Source: Plantago ovata
Taxonomy: Eukaryota > Streptophyta > Magnoliopsida > Lamiales > Plantaginaceae
DNA length: 64,000 bases
Reading direction: 5' to 3'
Assembly (NCBI GenBank): GCA_028274465.1
Contig: CM051457.1
Coordinates: 109,181,982-109,245,981 of the forward strand
Shown: piece after piece, positions 11,634 to 21,545 of the stretch
How positions within the stretch are numbered: position 1 is the first letter of the stretch
Layout: every line of letters begins with the position of its first letter
Made by a program: the position numbers and the translations under genes
Notes under the pieces: model-generated
Databases searched by the model: none
What the model saw: only the letters and a program-made list of their open reading frames with translations
What the model was told of the DNA's origin: nothing

Positions 11634-13802
11634 CTATCTCTTCTTTCTGTGGGTACTAGACTTCCCCTTCATTGATCTCCTCTCCACGCCACGAACCTGT
11701 GAATAAGAAAGAATATAGGCTGCAAGACCACAGTAGTGAGTAGTGAAAGAAATATCAGGCGGATCAGGCGGATCAGGTGGATCAGATATGGCTTGCAACA
11801 CGTGTTGCTTGCCATCTACTTCAATAGTGCAAGTTCTTTGGTAGATGTCCATCACGGAGCGTAGTTTAGTCAAGAACGTTCGCCCTAAGAGTATGACATC
11901 CCCCGTTCCAGGTGCAGACGCCGGCATAACTACAAAATTGGTGTATACAGAAGCTTCACCAATCTTGACCAACACATTTTTCACAACGCCTTCGGGTCTC
12001 ATAAAGGATCCATCCGTCAGTTGCACAATAGCCCTATGCTCAGATAGTTTTCCAAGGCTACTCTTTTCAAACACATTTAAAGGGAGTATGTTTGAGTAGG
12101 ATCCCGTGTCTAGTGTGGCACGGACAACTTCAAGGTCACCAATCCCTACCTTAATATCGAAACTTTTAGGGAGTGGCTCGGGATCCTCTTGCTCCTCTTC
12201 ACTTTCGTCAGAACCAAGGTCCTTCTTTTCTTCCTTAGCCTGTAGAAGATCCTCCTTCTTGCAACACTCGCACTTAGCAACCTTCTTGATGGTGATTTCG
12301 TCAGGTAGATCACCAGCCAATGTAATGGAATTCGACTTCTCAGTGTTGTTAGGCAGTTTGCCTTGTTCCCTACTTGCTCCTCGGTCGATCAACTCTTGCA
12401 TCTTTTGATGGGCAAGCCTAGTGCTCTCTTCCAACCTATCAAGCCTTGCCCTAGTCTTCTCGGAATCTTCTTCATAACGTTTGAGAAAACTTTGTGTGTG
12501 TTCAACCCTCTTTTGCAAGTTCTCCATCAGTTGAGCCGACTTCGACTTCGGTGGCTCTTTCGGAGCGGGGTTTTCGCAGTGTTCATTACCATAGTTTAGC
12601 CTACTACGGTCTTGGTTAGGGCCATAAGTTTGGTTAGCCGGTGCATATCCTTGATTGTTTCGGAATCCTCTTCTCCAAAATCCACCTCGAGGATTCCTAC
12701 CGTCTTGTCCGTAGCTAACTTCTTGAGTACCAAACTCCGTAGCAAAGGCTTCCTCTTCGCCTCCTCGAGCCCAATTGCCATCATCGTATGCAAGCTCCGA
12801 TCTACACATATGAGCCCCATGCCCATAGTTCTTGCATATTCGGCATACTTCATTCGAAACAGTTGTTCCCGTGGCGCTCTTGAGGACTTGCTTCAATTCG
12901 TTGGTAAAGCACTCGAATTGATCCCCATTCCCCCTATACATAGGGGCTTCTTGAGTCGTTGGAGCTTCAGGTCCACGTCTCCTAACCATTGCTCTTGGGT
13001 CCTTGAACTGTGAATCCTTAGCAAGCCTTTCAAAAACTGCCCAGACGGCTTCTGCGGTTTCCTCCCAAATATTGCCTCGGCATTGGAAATCCACCACTTG
13101 TTGGTTCTCGAAGGTTAGTCCATTGTAGAAGTGTTGGACTAGGTCAGAAAGTTCAAAACCATGGTGAGGGCACTTGTTCGTGAGATCTTGGAATCTCTCA
13201 AACGCGGTGTAGATGGTCTCATCATAGTCCTGCTTGAATCCAGTGATTTGCGCCTTTAGCGCGGTAGTCAAGGTGTGAGGGAAGTATTTTTCAATGAAAG
13301 CTGAAAAAACCTTCTCCCAAGTGTCCAACGAGCCTGCTGGTAGAGAACTCAACCATGACTTGGCTCTGTCGCCAAGTCCCATAGCAAAAACCTTCATCCT
13401 CAACTTGTTCGCTGTTATTTCAGCTCCGGGTCGTGGGAGTTGGTTGACGAAATCATCGATATCGTGCAAGTACCCCATCACATCTTCCCTTGATAAGCCA
13501 TAGAACCTCGGAAGTTGTTGGAATGCATGGTTCTTGATTTCCAGATCTCGAGTTGCAGACGAAAGAACAATCACCGGTCCCCTCATACGATCCTTGGTGG
13601 GTTGAACCCATGCTTTCAGTGGTCTAACTTCTGCCATTCCGTCGATTTCCTTGAAAAGACTGTGTAGAGAATCAGAGAAATCGGTATCCTCTATTTCCTC
13701 TAGTGCACGCCTTTCGAGTAGTCGCCTTCTTTGGTGGTAGACTCTATCGATCTCAGCAATTGAATCAGCAAGTGGTGTTCCTTTAGATCGTGTATGTGGC
13801 AT
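11634..13802 (-). CDS. Ty3/gypsy Gag-protease protein (722 aa)
   Basis: Structural and protease protein of the non-autonomous gypsy element. The gag domain is at about residues 105-260 (GDRAKSWLSSLP, then an F-x-E-K-Y-F-P region). A CCHC zinc knuckle CRICKNYGHGAHMC (spacing C-x2-C-x4-H-x4-C) is near residue 320. A coiled-coil, charged stretch spans about 430-480. A retropepsin-like domain has the active-site triplet DTG in TLDTGSYSN near residue 563 and the hydrophobic GRTFL motif after it. It ends in a DPP repeat and a basic tail, with no RT following. The frame is open over 2.2 kb, which suggests recent or selected coding function. The start is the first ATG, about 150 bases after the PBS. 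Confidence 0.88.
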   Translation of the reverse strand: MPHTRSKGTPLADSIAEIDRVYHQRRRLLERRALEEIEDTDFSDSLHSLFKEIDGMAEVRPLKAWVQPTKDRMRGPVIVLSSATRDLEIKNHAFQQLPRFYGLSREDVMGYLHDIDDFVNQLPRPGAEITANKLRMKVFAMGLGDRAKSWLSSLPAGSLDTWEKVFSAFIEKYFPHTLTTALKAQITGFKQDYDETIYTAFERFQDLTNKCPHHGFELSDLVQHFYNGLTFENQQVVDFQCRGNIWEETAEAVWAVFERLAKDSQFKDPRAMVRRRGPEAPTTQEAPMYRGNGDQFECFTNELKQVLKSATGTTVSNEVCRICKNYGHGAHMCRSELAYDDGNWARGGEEEAFATEFGTQEVSYGQDGRNPRGGFWRRGFRNNQGYAPANQTYGPNQDRSRLNYGNEHCENPAPKEPPKSKSAQLMENLQKRVEHTQSFLKRYEEDSEKTRARLDRLEESTRLAHQKMQELIDRGASREQGKLPNNTEKSNSITLAGDLPDEITIKKVAKCECCKKEDLLQAKEEKKDLGSDESEEEQEDPEPLPKSFDIKVGIGDLEVVRATLDTGSYSNILPLNVFEKSSLGKLSEHRAIVQLTDGSFMRPEGVVKNVLVKIGEASVYTNFVVMPASAPGTGDVILLGRTFLTKLRSVMDIYQRTCTIEVDGKQHVLQAISDPPDPPDPPDISFTTHYCGLAAYILSYSQVRGVERRSMKGKSSTHRKKR

Positions 13803-13927
13803 ACACTATCTGTGACAGGCTAGGGAAGCAGTATCAGAGAGAGATTAAAAAGGAAAACTAAAACTACTAGAATTAGGAATCGAAAGCTGAAAATATAAAC
13901 AAATTAAACAGAAAAAAGGAGTAAAGT

Positions 13928-13944
13928 CCCCGGCAGCGGCGCCA
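13928..13944 (-). other. primer binding site for tRNA-Asp
   Basis: On the minus strand TGGCGCCGCTGCCGGGG follows the 5' LTR after a three-base spacer. It is complementary to the 3' end of plant tRNA-Asp with one mismatch (C for T at position 10), as used by Athila-group gypsy elements. Confidence 0.82.
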
Positions 13945-13947
13945 ATT

Positions 13948-15235
13948 TGACGAACGCGGGTTTGTCAGTTCCGGTTCAAGCAAATAAATTTGTTATTAAG
14001 CCAAAGGCAATTCTCAACTACAACGAAAACCGTAGTGTAGCAGTAGAATGACCTCGAGTGTCGTTCTCTCAGGACTATAACTAGCTTTATCTATTTAACT
14101 AGAGAATATAAACCAGCAGACGTAATAGCAAAGGGGTTTCTAACAGATAATGGAGATTGGTGATAGTATGATCCTTCAAAGCATAACGGGTCAATAATCA
14201 TGCGTAAATTCCTCGGTATTGCATGGAGATCTTTGATCAATCTAATGTCTTGTTGTAATTATTAAGCACTACGAAGATAATGATACTGACAAGTCAAGCA
14301 CTATTGTCCAATTGTGTTCCGTAATTATTCAACACTACGAAGATAAACATGCGCATAGGTCGACGAGGGTCCAATTGTGCATAATAATTAATACAACATA
14401 CGAGAATTTAGGCTGAGCCTGATCAACGAAATAAAGCAATAACACGGAGTATAATGCGCGATATAGCCATTAGCATGATTATCTTCCATTCGCTAAGAAT
14501 TCACATACTACCACCAATGATAAGTTTAGCTACTCATAATAGGCATGCAATCAACATAAATCATAGAAGAAAACATGTTGAAAGATATATTAAAATAAGT
14601 AGAATAAACTGTAAGATACAATGTTACCGAAGGTTGTCAATCTCCGAAGAATTGCGATCCTACAAGCTCCAATCTGCTATGAAAAAGTGTCCCCAAGCTA
14701 CGAACCCCCAGAACAGGCTCTGGGAAGTTCCTACCTAAAACTACAGAGAAAGGTGAGAAAGTAGGTCTGGAAAAGTATGAATTTCGGAGAAAAACTGAGC
14801 AACTATATATAGGCCTCGAAATAGTGTGGGGCGGTTCGCCCTGGGGCGAGTCGCCCCACATCCCGGGCGGTTCGCCCAGGAGAAAATCTCGCGAATTCCG
14901 CGTTTTCGACGCGTTTTTGGATTTCTTCCCCTTTTCGGACTCGGTTTCTGACTTCTAGTGGCCTTCTAACCTCCAGATTCGACCCCTAGACTCCAAATCC
15001 TATCCGGAAACCTTCAGATACTCCAAATAGGCTTCTGGAACACCAATTCCTTGTCAACTTCAATATAATTGCCTGGAAATCCTCGATTTTCAACCAAAAC
15101 CTGTAAATTATAAAATCTAAAGGGAAACGTGACACTATTCTAATAAAATGTACTAAAATATAGCTAAATTAACATAGAGGATAGCTAAAATAGGTGAAAA
15201 AGACTCAAATGAAAGTGTAAAATACACATTCATCA
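13948..15235 (-). repeat. 5' LTR of the gypsy element
   Basis: 1288 bp, ends TGACGA...CATCA. The inner end is next to the PBS and the outer end is next to AGCAT at 15236-15240. It lacks 24 bp of the hairpin block present in the other LTR and shows a few base changes, so the element is not brand new. Confidence 0.92.
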
Positions 15236-16555
15236 AGCATGTCCTAATCTCTTATGCCAGAGCTCAATCTCATCAATACTATGATTACTAGTTACAATAT
15301 TAGCACTTGTAACAGGAATTTCAGACAAACAAGTAGGTACAAACACAGATGGTTTCTTAGCAATTCTTAACTTGTAAAGACCATTTTTGAGTTCAGCATA
15401 GCCAAGAGTTTGTTGGTTATGCACCTGCAGTAAACAAGTAGAGGAAACAAAGTTTACCTTTACCATTCCTGTTTGTGTAAGATGCAATACAGATAATAGA
15501 TTGAATGAAAATGAGGGCACATAAAGCACATCATATAAGATCAGAGAATCAGACAATTTCACAGTGCCTTTTAAAGTAGCTTTTGCAATAGAACCAGTAG
15601 GTAGTTGAATATCAACATTAACAGGTTTAGGATCATCAATAAACATAGTTCTATCACATAACATATGATCAGAAGCCCCTGTGTCAATTATCCATTCATT
15701 TGATAAAACATTGACGGTAAAAGAAAAAGATACAGGAGTACCTTCAAAAGTAGGATTCTGAGAAGAACTTGTTGATTGTGCTTGAGATGTGCTTGCAATA
15801 GCAACTGCAGCATGATGAGCAACATTATTCTGCTGCTGCTTTTGGAATTTCGTAAACTGTAAGAACTGTTGATAGACATCAGGTTGCACCAAATCAGCAT
15901 CCATGTTTCTGTCAGTAGAAACATCCACCTTGTCTTCATCCAAAGCAACTGCTGCATGAGCATTAGCTCCTCCTTTATTTTGATAACAATTGGAATTTCT
16001 CTGGAAATTACTAGCACCACCACCTTGATACTGACCACCATTTCCATTGTTCTGGACATAACCCTTCTTGTTTTTGTGCTTCCAGTTGGGTGGATACCCA
16101 TTCTTTTCATAGCATTTCTCTACTATATGCCCATTCATCTTACAGTAAGAACAAAACAATGGCTTCTTGTCTAAACTATAAAACTTGCTAACAACATTAG
16201 CACTCTGAACACTCAAGTCTACACCATTCTTATTACTAGCTTGAGACAACATAGCCATGGACTCAACACTCATACCACCACCATTCTGCAAAGTCCTTTG
16301 ACTCTCTTCAACCATCAACAACCCATATATCTCAGATAAAGTAGCCTGTGGTGAAGTACTAGGATATGGCTTCTCAAACTATTATAACTATCATTCAAAC
16401 CCACTAAAAATTTCAGAACCCCATCAGATTCTCTAGATTTAGTCATCTCTTTAGCCACATCACACTTACAACACATACAAAACTTTACCCAATTTTTATT
16501 TATGGAAGTACTATAAAATTTTCCGCATTCATAACGGGAATATACCATATTCATA
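15236..16555 (-). pseudogene. copia gag C-terminus, protease and GAG-pre-integrase (partial)
   Basis: The other half of the interrupted copia element. From about 16520 the gag helical region (KSRESDGVLKFLVGLNDSY) is visible. A frameshift near 16375 leads into the 16321-15233 frame. That frame has a CCHC knuckle CSYCKMNGHIVEKC, Q/N-rich linkers, the protease site WIIDTGASDHM, and the start of GAG-pre-integrase ending LWHKRLGHA at the gypsy insertion point. The gag N-terminus and 5' LTR are missing. Confidence 0.87.
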
Positions 16556-16641
16556 TTAAAAATATTATATTAAATTTATTCATTTGAACCCAAATCTACT
16601 TTCAATTCTCCATCTCAATTCTTCATTTATTTTAACCTTAA

Positions 16642-17029
16642 TCTCAAGAAATGAAAGAAAGAAGAACGAGAACAGAAGTTAACATAGGAGTTGAGCCAGA
16701 CAACTCGGGAGTTAACATAGGAGTTGAGCAAGACAACACTGGAGTTAGCATAGGAGTTGAGCCAGAGCAGGTTAACTCCTTGGTCAACACCGCCATATTG
16801 AGAGAGTCCAGGTCTCATCAGGAAACTCCGGAAGAGTTTGAGAAGAAGAAAAGAGTTAGTTTAGGGCTGGAGACAGGCGTGTACATATAGATTTATTAGG
16901 GTTATAGTAGTATAAATAGCTAGCTATATCTTCCTTTGTAAATCACGTTTTATATACAATAGTTTTCTTACTTTCAATAAACTCAATTCACTTTATTTGT
17001 TCTGCTATGATTCTTAGCGTACTCTGAGA
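16642..17029 (+). repeat. 5' LTR (388 bp)
   Basis: Begins TCTCAAGAAATG and ends GTACTCTGAGA, directly before the PBS. It contains two and a half 33-bp tandem repeats (16677-16772, unit starting GTTAACATAGGAGTTGAGC), a TATAAATAG box at 16911-16919 and an AATAAA signal near 16977. The repeats sit where U3 enhancer repeats would be expected. Confidence 0.94.
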
Positions 17030-17041
17030 TGGTATCAGAGC
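17030..17041 (+). other. primer binding site, initiator tRNA-Met
   Basis: TGGTATCAGAGC follows the 5' LTR with no gap. It is the standard plant copia PBS, complementary to the 3' end of initiator tRNA-Met. Confidence 0.95.
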
Positions 17042-17510
17042 GAAGGCTTTCTGGTTACTGGTCAGAACCATAGATAGCAGTACGTTTTTTTTTCTTTTCT
17101 CTTTCTTCTTCTGGCCGCTTAGCAAACGGCATGCTCTGTTTTTCTTCTTTTAGCCGTAAAGCATACTCTGTTTTTCTTCATTAGCCGTAAACATTGTTTT
17201 CTAGCTTCCGCATTCTACTTTTTATTTTTCTTCTTTTCCTGGCTAACGCATAGCGAGCGACATGCTCTGTTTTTTCTTTGTTTAGCCGTAATTACTGTTT
17301 CTCTAGCTTCCGCATTCCATTCTTATTTTTCTTTCTTTCTTATCTTTTACATAAGCTATTGTTATTAGTTTTAAATCTTGAGCTATTGTTATTAGCCAAA
17401 TCACCAGAAACAATCATCGATCATCAATTGTTTCCACGCTGTTGTTATCAGCAAACAATCATCAATTATCAATCAGAAATCAATCGTGAATCTCAGATCC
17501 ACTGTTCACT
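17042..17510 (+). other. untranslated leader of the young copia element
   Basis: A pyrimidine-rich 470-base leader in which short segments repeat imperfectly (the ATGCTCTGTTTTTCTT-like and TAGCCGTAAA motifs each occur about three times between 17130 and 17300). It has no long ORF. A packaging signal would be expected here, but none can be proven. Confidence 0.5.
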
Positions 17511-20500
17511 ATGGCTACTGATGATGATATCAGTAAACTCACAAACCTGAACGACAAGAAGGATGAGAATGATCTCTCCAAGTCAAAGACACCAATTTAT
17601 GATCTCAATGATCCTTATGGTCCCTTCTGTCTTGGACCGGCCGACACAGCTACTTCTGTTGTCATAGAGCCACAACTCACAAACTCATCAACTTCTCAGA
17701 TCAATGCCGTTTCATCCAACAATTTCACACAGAATCTCACTGATAAAGAGTGGGCAAGTAATACTGTGAATCATGTTTTTAATAATTTTAATCGTGTTAT
17801 TTGGATTCTTGATTCAGGAGCATCTGATCACATTATTTATTCACCATCATTATACACTCACAACATTAGAAATGTTGTTTCACAAGTACAATTACCAACT
17901 CAACAGTTCACAGTGGTAACTCATATTGGTGACATTCTTATTGAAAAGAATGTCATACTCCGAAATGTACTTTGTGTGCCATCATTCAAAGTCAATTTAC
18001 TTGCTGTTTCTCGATTGACTGATGATAATGATATCTCTATTGTATTTAACAAAGATCATTGCAAAATGCAAATGAACTCTTCAAAGGAGGAGATTGGCAG
18101 GATCAGAATTGAACATGGTCTTTATTATGTTAGCCTGCATCCCTTGACTTTTTCACAACTACATCAATGTCATCGGCCAAATAAGGAATTGTGGCATTCT
18201 AGATTAGGACACATTCCAGTTACAAAGCTCAAGTTGATTGAGCAATTTTCTCCTATTGTAACAAGCATTGATGTACAAGCTTGTGATGTCTGTAGCAAGG
18301 CTAAACACAAGAAAATTCCTTTTCCAGTGAATGAACACTGTTCTAGTTATTCTATTCTTGAACTTTTACATATAGATATTTGGGGTCCTTTTTCCCAAAC
18401 AGCATTGAATGGTCACAGATTTTTCTTAACTATTGTCGATGATTATTCTCGACTGACTTGGACCTATCTCATGAAATACAAATCTGATGTAGCTACCATT
18501 TTACCTAATTTCATTAATCTCATAGCTACACAATTCAATAAAACAGTTAAAATCATAAGAACTGATAATGGAGTCGAATTTCAATTAGACTCTTTCTATA
18601 ACAGTACTGGTATTCTCCATCAAAAGACTTGTGTTTACACTCCACAACAAAATGGAGTAGTTGAGAGAAAACATCAAACTCTCCTCAATGTAGCCCGAGC
18701 ATTGATATTTCAGGCCGAACTTCCTCTTAAGTTTTGGGGAGATGCTGTTCTAACAGCAACACACTTGATTAATCGAATACCTTCCGTTGTTATCAACAAT
18801 GATACACCATATGAAAGGTTCTTTGGAAAGAAACCAGATTATTCACACATACGCACATTTGGGTGCTTAACATATGGGGCGTCCATATCACAACTTCGCC
18901 ACAAATTCAGTCCAAGATCCAGAAAAGCCATTTTTATTGGCTATCCGGCAAATATCAAGGGTTATAAATTGTATGATCTTGATAATAAGGTCACTTTCAT
19001 CTCAAGAGATGTAGTTTTTCATGAGCAAATATTTCCTTTTCGAAAGGATCATTCATTCTCTGACTCATGTGACTCTACACGATCTGAGACATTCCAAGAT
19101 AATTTGTTTATCCCTGATATACGCACTTCATTAAAACATAATGACAGTATATCTCATTCTGAGGATCAGGTCGTTCCCGAGAACAATTCTACCGAGACCT
19201 CTGTTCCTAGTTCACCACGTGATCAGGCACACTCTCCTTCGCCTGTTCCTAATTCACCCTCTCTTTCTTCATCACCACAAATGAACGATAATCATCATGA
19301 TCCTGAACCTTCTGAGTTGCAAGAACAACCAGAATCAATCACATCTCTTCGCAAATCTACTAGAGAGAAACAAAAGAGCGTTTGGCTCAAAGATTTTCAC
19401 TGTGCAGAATTGAAGAAAGGCACAAGACAAGCCACTCAATCTAGCACAGCATATCCCATTTCCATGTATCTATCATATGATAGACTTTCAGAAAATCAAA
19501 AGGCTTTCTCCATCTCATTATCTATTCTTGAGGAACCACGAAGTTTCCAGGAAGCAATCAAATACCCCCAATGGAGACAAGCCATTCAAGAAGAGCTGGA
19601 TGCAATGCACCATAACAATACCTGGAGCATCACTACACTTCCACAAGGACACAAAGCAGTAGGATGCAAGTATGTCTTCAAAACTAAATTAAAATCCGAT
19701 GGTAGCCTTGACAAATACAAGGCTCGGTTAGTAGCACAAGGATTTACACAACAACATGGACTGGATTACAGTGAGACATTTAGTCCTGTTGCTAAACTCA
19801 CCACGGTTAAGATTTTTTTGGCTCTAGCTGCACAGCACAATTGGAGGCTTTCCCAGCTAGATGTTCATAATGCCTTTCTTAATGGTGATCTCGATGAGGA
19901 CATTTACATGAAATTACCTCCTGGATACACCATTAAGGGGGAATCCTTAGCGAATAAAGTGTGTAAACTCAACAAATCAATTTATGGGCTAAAGCAAGCC
20001 TCCAGACAATGGAACATGAAGTTCACTAATTCACTCATTCAATATGGTTTTGTTCAGTCCAAGCATGATTATTCACTCTTCACTAAGAGAACAGAGAAAA
20101 GCTACTTGGTACTCCTAGTATATGTTGATGACATTTTGCTAGGAGGAACTAACTCTGATGAACTGAACAAAACAAAAGAGTACTTAAGACAACAATTCAA
20201 GATCAGAGATTTAGGGGAACCTAAATATTTCTTAGGAATAGAAATTTCAAGATCAAGAGAAGGTATATATTTATGTCAGAGGAAATATACTCTGGAAATC
20301 ATTCAAGAACATGGCTTGCTAGGATGCAAACCACTGATCATTCCTATGGAGCAGAATCATCACATCCAAAAGGATGGAGATCCACTCAACAATCCAACTG
20401 AGTATAGAAAGATAGTTGGAAAATTAATTTATCTAACCTTAACGAGGCCAGACATCAGTTACTCGGTCAACATTCTCAGCCAGTACATGGAAAACCCCAC

Positions 20501-21329
20501 AAAGGAACATATGGAGGTTGCACTGAAAGTGGTGAGATACTTGAAAGGAAATCCAGGACAGGGCATTCTACTGTCGTCACAAAGAAACCTGGAGCTGACA
20601 GCATTTGTAGATGCAGATTTTGATGGGTGTGTTGACACTAGAAGATCTCTATCCGGGTACTGCATTTTCTTGGGGAAATCTCTCATTAATTGGAGAACCA
20701 AGAAACAAAATGTTGTTAGCAAGTCCTCTACAGAATCAGAATACAGAGCTATAGCTCATGCCACTTGTGAAATCATGTGGATTCATTATATCATGAAAGA
20801 TTTTGGTTTTGAACAAAAACAACCCACGAAGTTGTATTGTGACAATCAGTCAGCAATTAGCCTGACTAAGAATCCTGTTTATCATGAGAAAACTAAACAT
20901 ATTGAGATCGATCAACATTTCATTAGAGAAAAGGTACAAAGTAAGATCATTGAAGTGATTTATGTCCACACTTCACAACAGCCGGCAGATATGTTCACTA
21001 AGGCTTTGCCATCAGAGAAGATTAAGTTCTTCATGGGCAAGATGGGAGTAATAAACATTTACTCTCATCTTGAGGGGGAATCTCAAGAAATGAAAGAAAG
21101 AAGAACGAGAACAGAAGTTAACATAGGAGTTGAGCCAGACAACTCGGGAGTTAACATAGGAGTTGAGCAAGACAACACTGGAGTTAGCATAGGAGTTGAG
21201 CCAGAGCAGGTTAACTCCTTGGTCAACACCGCCATATTGAGAGAGTCCAGGTCTCATCAGGAAACTCCGGAAGAGTTTGAGAAGAAGAAAAGAGTTAGTT
21301 TAGGGCTGGAGACAGGCGTGTACATATAG
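17511..21329 (+). CDS. copia Pol polyprotein lacking gag (1272 aa)
   Basis: One open frame with all pol domains. Protease WILDSGASDHI is at about residue 98. GAG-pre-integrase ELWHSRLGHI is near 226. Integrase has LHIDIWGPF (286), VDDYSR (about 309), RTDNGVEF (350) and NGVVERKHQ (381). Reverse transcriptase starts near 704 and has YVDDILLGG at about 870. RNase H has VDADFDGC (about 1033) and STESEYRA. The first 95 residues hold only a remnant of the gag start (NDPYGPFCLGPAD) followed directly by pre-protease sequence: capsid helices and zinc knuckle are missing. The last 80 or so residues are encoded inside the 3' LTR, including the NIGVEPDNSGV repeats. It may be mobilised by Gag supplied in trans. 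Confidence 0.95.
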   Translation: MATDDDISKLTNLNDKKDENDLSKSKTPIYDLNDPYGPFCLGPADTATSVVIEPQLTNSSTSQINAVSSNNFTQNLTDKEWASNTVNHVFNNFNRVIWILDSGASDHIIYSPSLYTHNIRNVVSQVQLPTQQFTVVTHIGDILIEKNVILRNVLCVPSFKVNLLAVSRLTDDNDISIVFNKDHCKMQMNSSKEEIGRIRIEHGLYYVSLHPLTFSQLHQCHRPNKELWHSRLGHIPVTKLKLIEQFSPIVTSIDVQACDVCSKAKHKKIPFPVNEHCSSYSILELLHIDIWGPFSQTALNGHRFFLTIVDDYSRLTWTYLMKYKSDVATILPNFINLIATQFNKTVKIIRTDNGVEFQLDSFYNSTGILHQKTCVYTPQQNGVVERKHQTLLNVARALIFQAELPLKFWGDAVLTATHLINRIPSVVINNDTPYERFFGKKPDYSHIRTFGCLTYGASISQLRHKFSPRSRKAIFIGYPANIKGYKLYDLDNKVTFISRDVVFHEQIFPFRKDHSFSDSCDSTRSETFQDNLFIPDIRTSLKHNDSISHSEDQVVPENNSTETSVPSSPRDQAHSPSPVPNSPSLSSSPQMNDNHHDPEPSELQEQPESITSLRKSTREKQKSVWLKDFHCAELKKGTRQATQSSTAYPISMYLSYDRLSENQKAFSISLSILEEPRSFQEAIKYPQWRQAIQEELDAMHHNNTWSITTLPQGHKAVGCKYVFKTKLKSDGSLDKYKARLVAQGFTQQHGLDYSETFSPVAKLTTVKIFLALAAQHNWRLSQLDVHNAFLNGDLDEDIYMKLPPGYTIKGESLANKVCKLNKSIYGLKQASRQWNMKFTNSLIQYGFVQSKHDYSLFTKRTEKSYLVLLVYVDDILLGGTNSDELNKTKEYLRQQFKIRDLGEPKYFLGIEISRSREGIYLCQRKYTLEIIQEHGLLGCKPLIIPMEQNHHIQKDGDPLNNPTEYRKIVGKLIYLTLTRPDISYSVNILSQYMENPTKEHMEVALKVVRYLKGNPGQGILLSSQRNLELTAFVDADFDGCVDTRRSLSGYCIFLGKSLINWRTKKQNVVSKSSTESEYRAIAHATCEIMWIHYIMKDFGFEQKQPTKLYCDNQSAISLTKNPVYHEKTKHIEIDQHFIREKVQSKIIEVIYVHTSQQPADMFTKALPSEKIKFFMGKMGVINIYSHLEGESQEMKERRTRTEVNIGVEPDNSGVNIGVEQDNTGVSIGVEPEQVNSLVNTAILRESRSHQETPEEFEKKKRVSLGLETGVYI
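21072..21080 (+). other. polypurine tract of the young copia element
   Basis: GAGGGGGAA lies directly before the 3' LTR start TCTCAAG, inside the pol reading frame. Confidence 0.85.
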
Positions 21330-21468
21330 ATTTATTAGGGTTATAGTAGTATAAATAGCTAGCTATATCTTCCTTTGTAAATCACGTTTTATATACAATA
21401 GTTTTCTTACTTTCAATAAACTCAATTCACTTTATTTGTTCTGCTATGATTCTTAGCGTACTCTGAGA
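21081..21468 (+). repeat. 3' LTR (388 bp), apparently identical to the 5' LTR
   Basis: Same ends and length as 16642-17029. I compared both by eye and saw no mismatch. It is followed by CTTAA, the matching target duplication. Confidence 0.94.
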
Positions 21469-21481
21469 CTTAAAACCCTTA

Positions 21482-21545
21482 GTCTCTGTTCGATTCGTCT
21501 GAAAATTTCTGAACTGAACTTAATAAATCTGAATTGTGTAGGACT
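21482..21545. mobile_element. fragment of a CTGAACTGAA-type Harbinger MITE
   Basis: GTCTCTGTTCGATTCGTCTG followed by the CTGAACTGAACTTAATAAATCTGAA body matches one end of the complete MITE at 28169-28326. The other end is not present. A TTA precedes it. Confidence 0.55.

Larger units (their letters stand above)
6824..15235 (-). mobile_element. non-autonomous Ty3/gypsy element (Athila-like, gag-protease only)
   Basis: An 8412-bp element on the minus strand, inserted in the copia GAG-pre-integrase region with a perfect 5-bp TSD. It has two LTRs of 1312 and 1288 bp, a PBS for tRNA-Asp, one gag-protease ORF (13802-11634) and a polypurine tract. The 3.5 kb between the ORF and the 3' LTR contains no reverse transcriptase, RNase H or integrase, so it must depend on enzymes from another element. 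The tRNA-Asp primer, the gag sequence style and the GCTTGAGGACAAGC palindrome before the polypurine tract point to the Athila/Tat group. This matches the class described as TR-GAG elements. Confidence 0.88.
3506..16555 (-). mobile_element. decayed Ty1/copia retrotransposon, split by a nested gypsy element
   Basis: A minus-strand copia element whose 3' LTR is at 3506-3819 and whose pol lies at 3996-6823. Its gag-protease part is at 15236-16520, beyond the nested gypsy element (6824-15235). Removing the insertion and one AGCAT copy makes the GAG-pre-integrase frame continuous across the junction. No 5' LTR or gag N-terminus can be found to the right of about 16555, so the element is 5'-truncated. 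The pol carries several stops and frameshifts. It was inserted before the gypsy element and cannot move on its own. The right boundary is approximate. Confidence 0.9.
16642..21468 (+). mobile_element. young Ty1/copia retrotransposon with TCTCA...TGAGA LTR ends
   Basis: A 4827-bp element with two 388-bp LTRs in which I see no difference, a perfect CTTAA target duplication (16637-16641 and 21469-21473), a tRNA-iMet PBS, a GAGGGGGAA polypurine tract and an uninterrupted pol ORF. The LTR ends are TCTCA...TGAGA rather than TG...CA, fixed by the TSD, the PBS and the polypurine tract at once. Gag is almost entirely missing. Identical LTRs and the open ORF indicate a very recent insertion. Confidence 0.95.
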
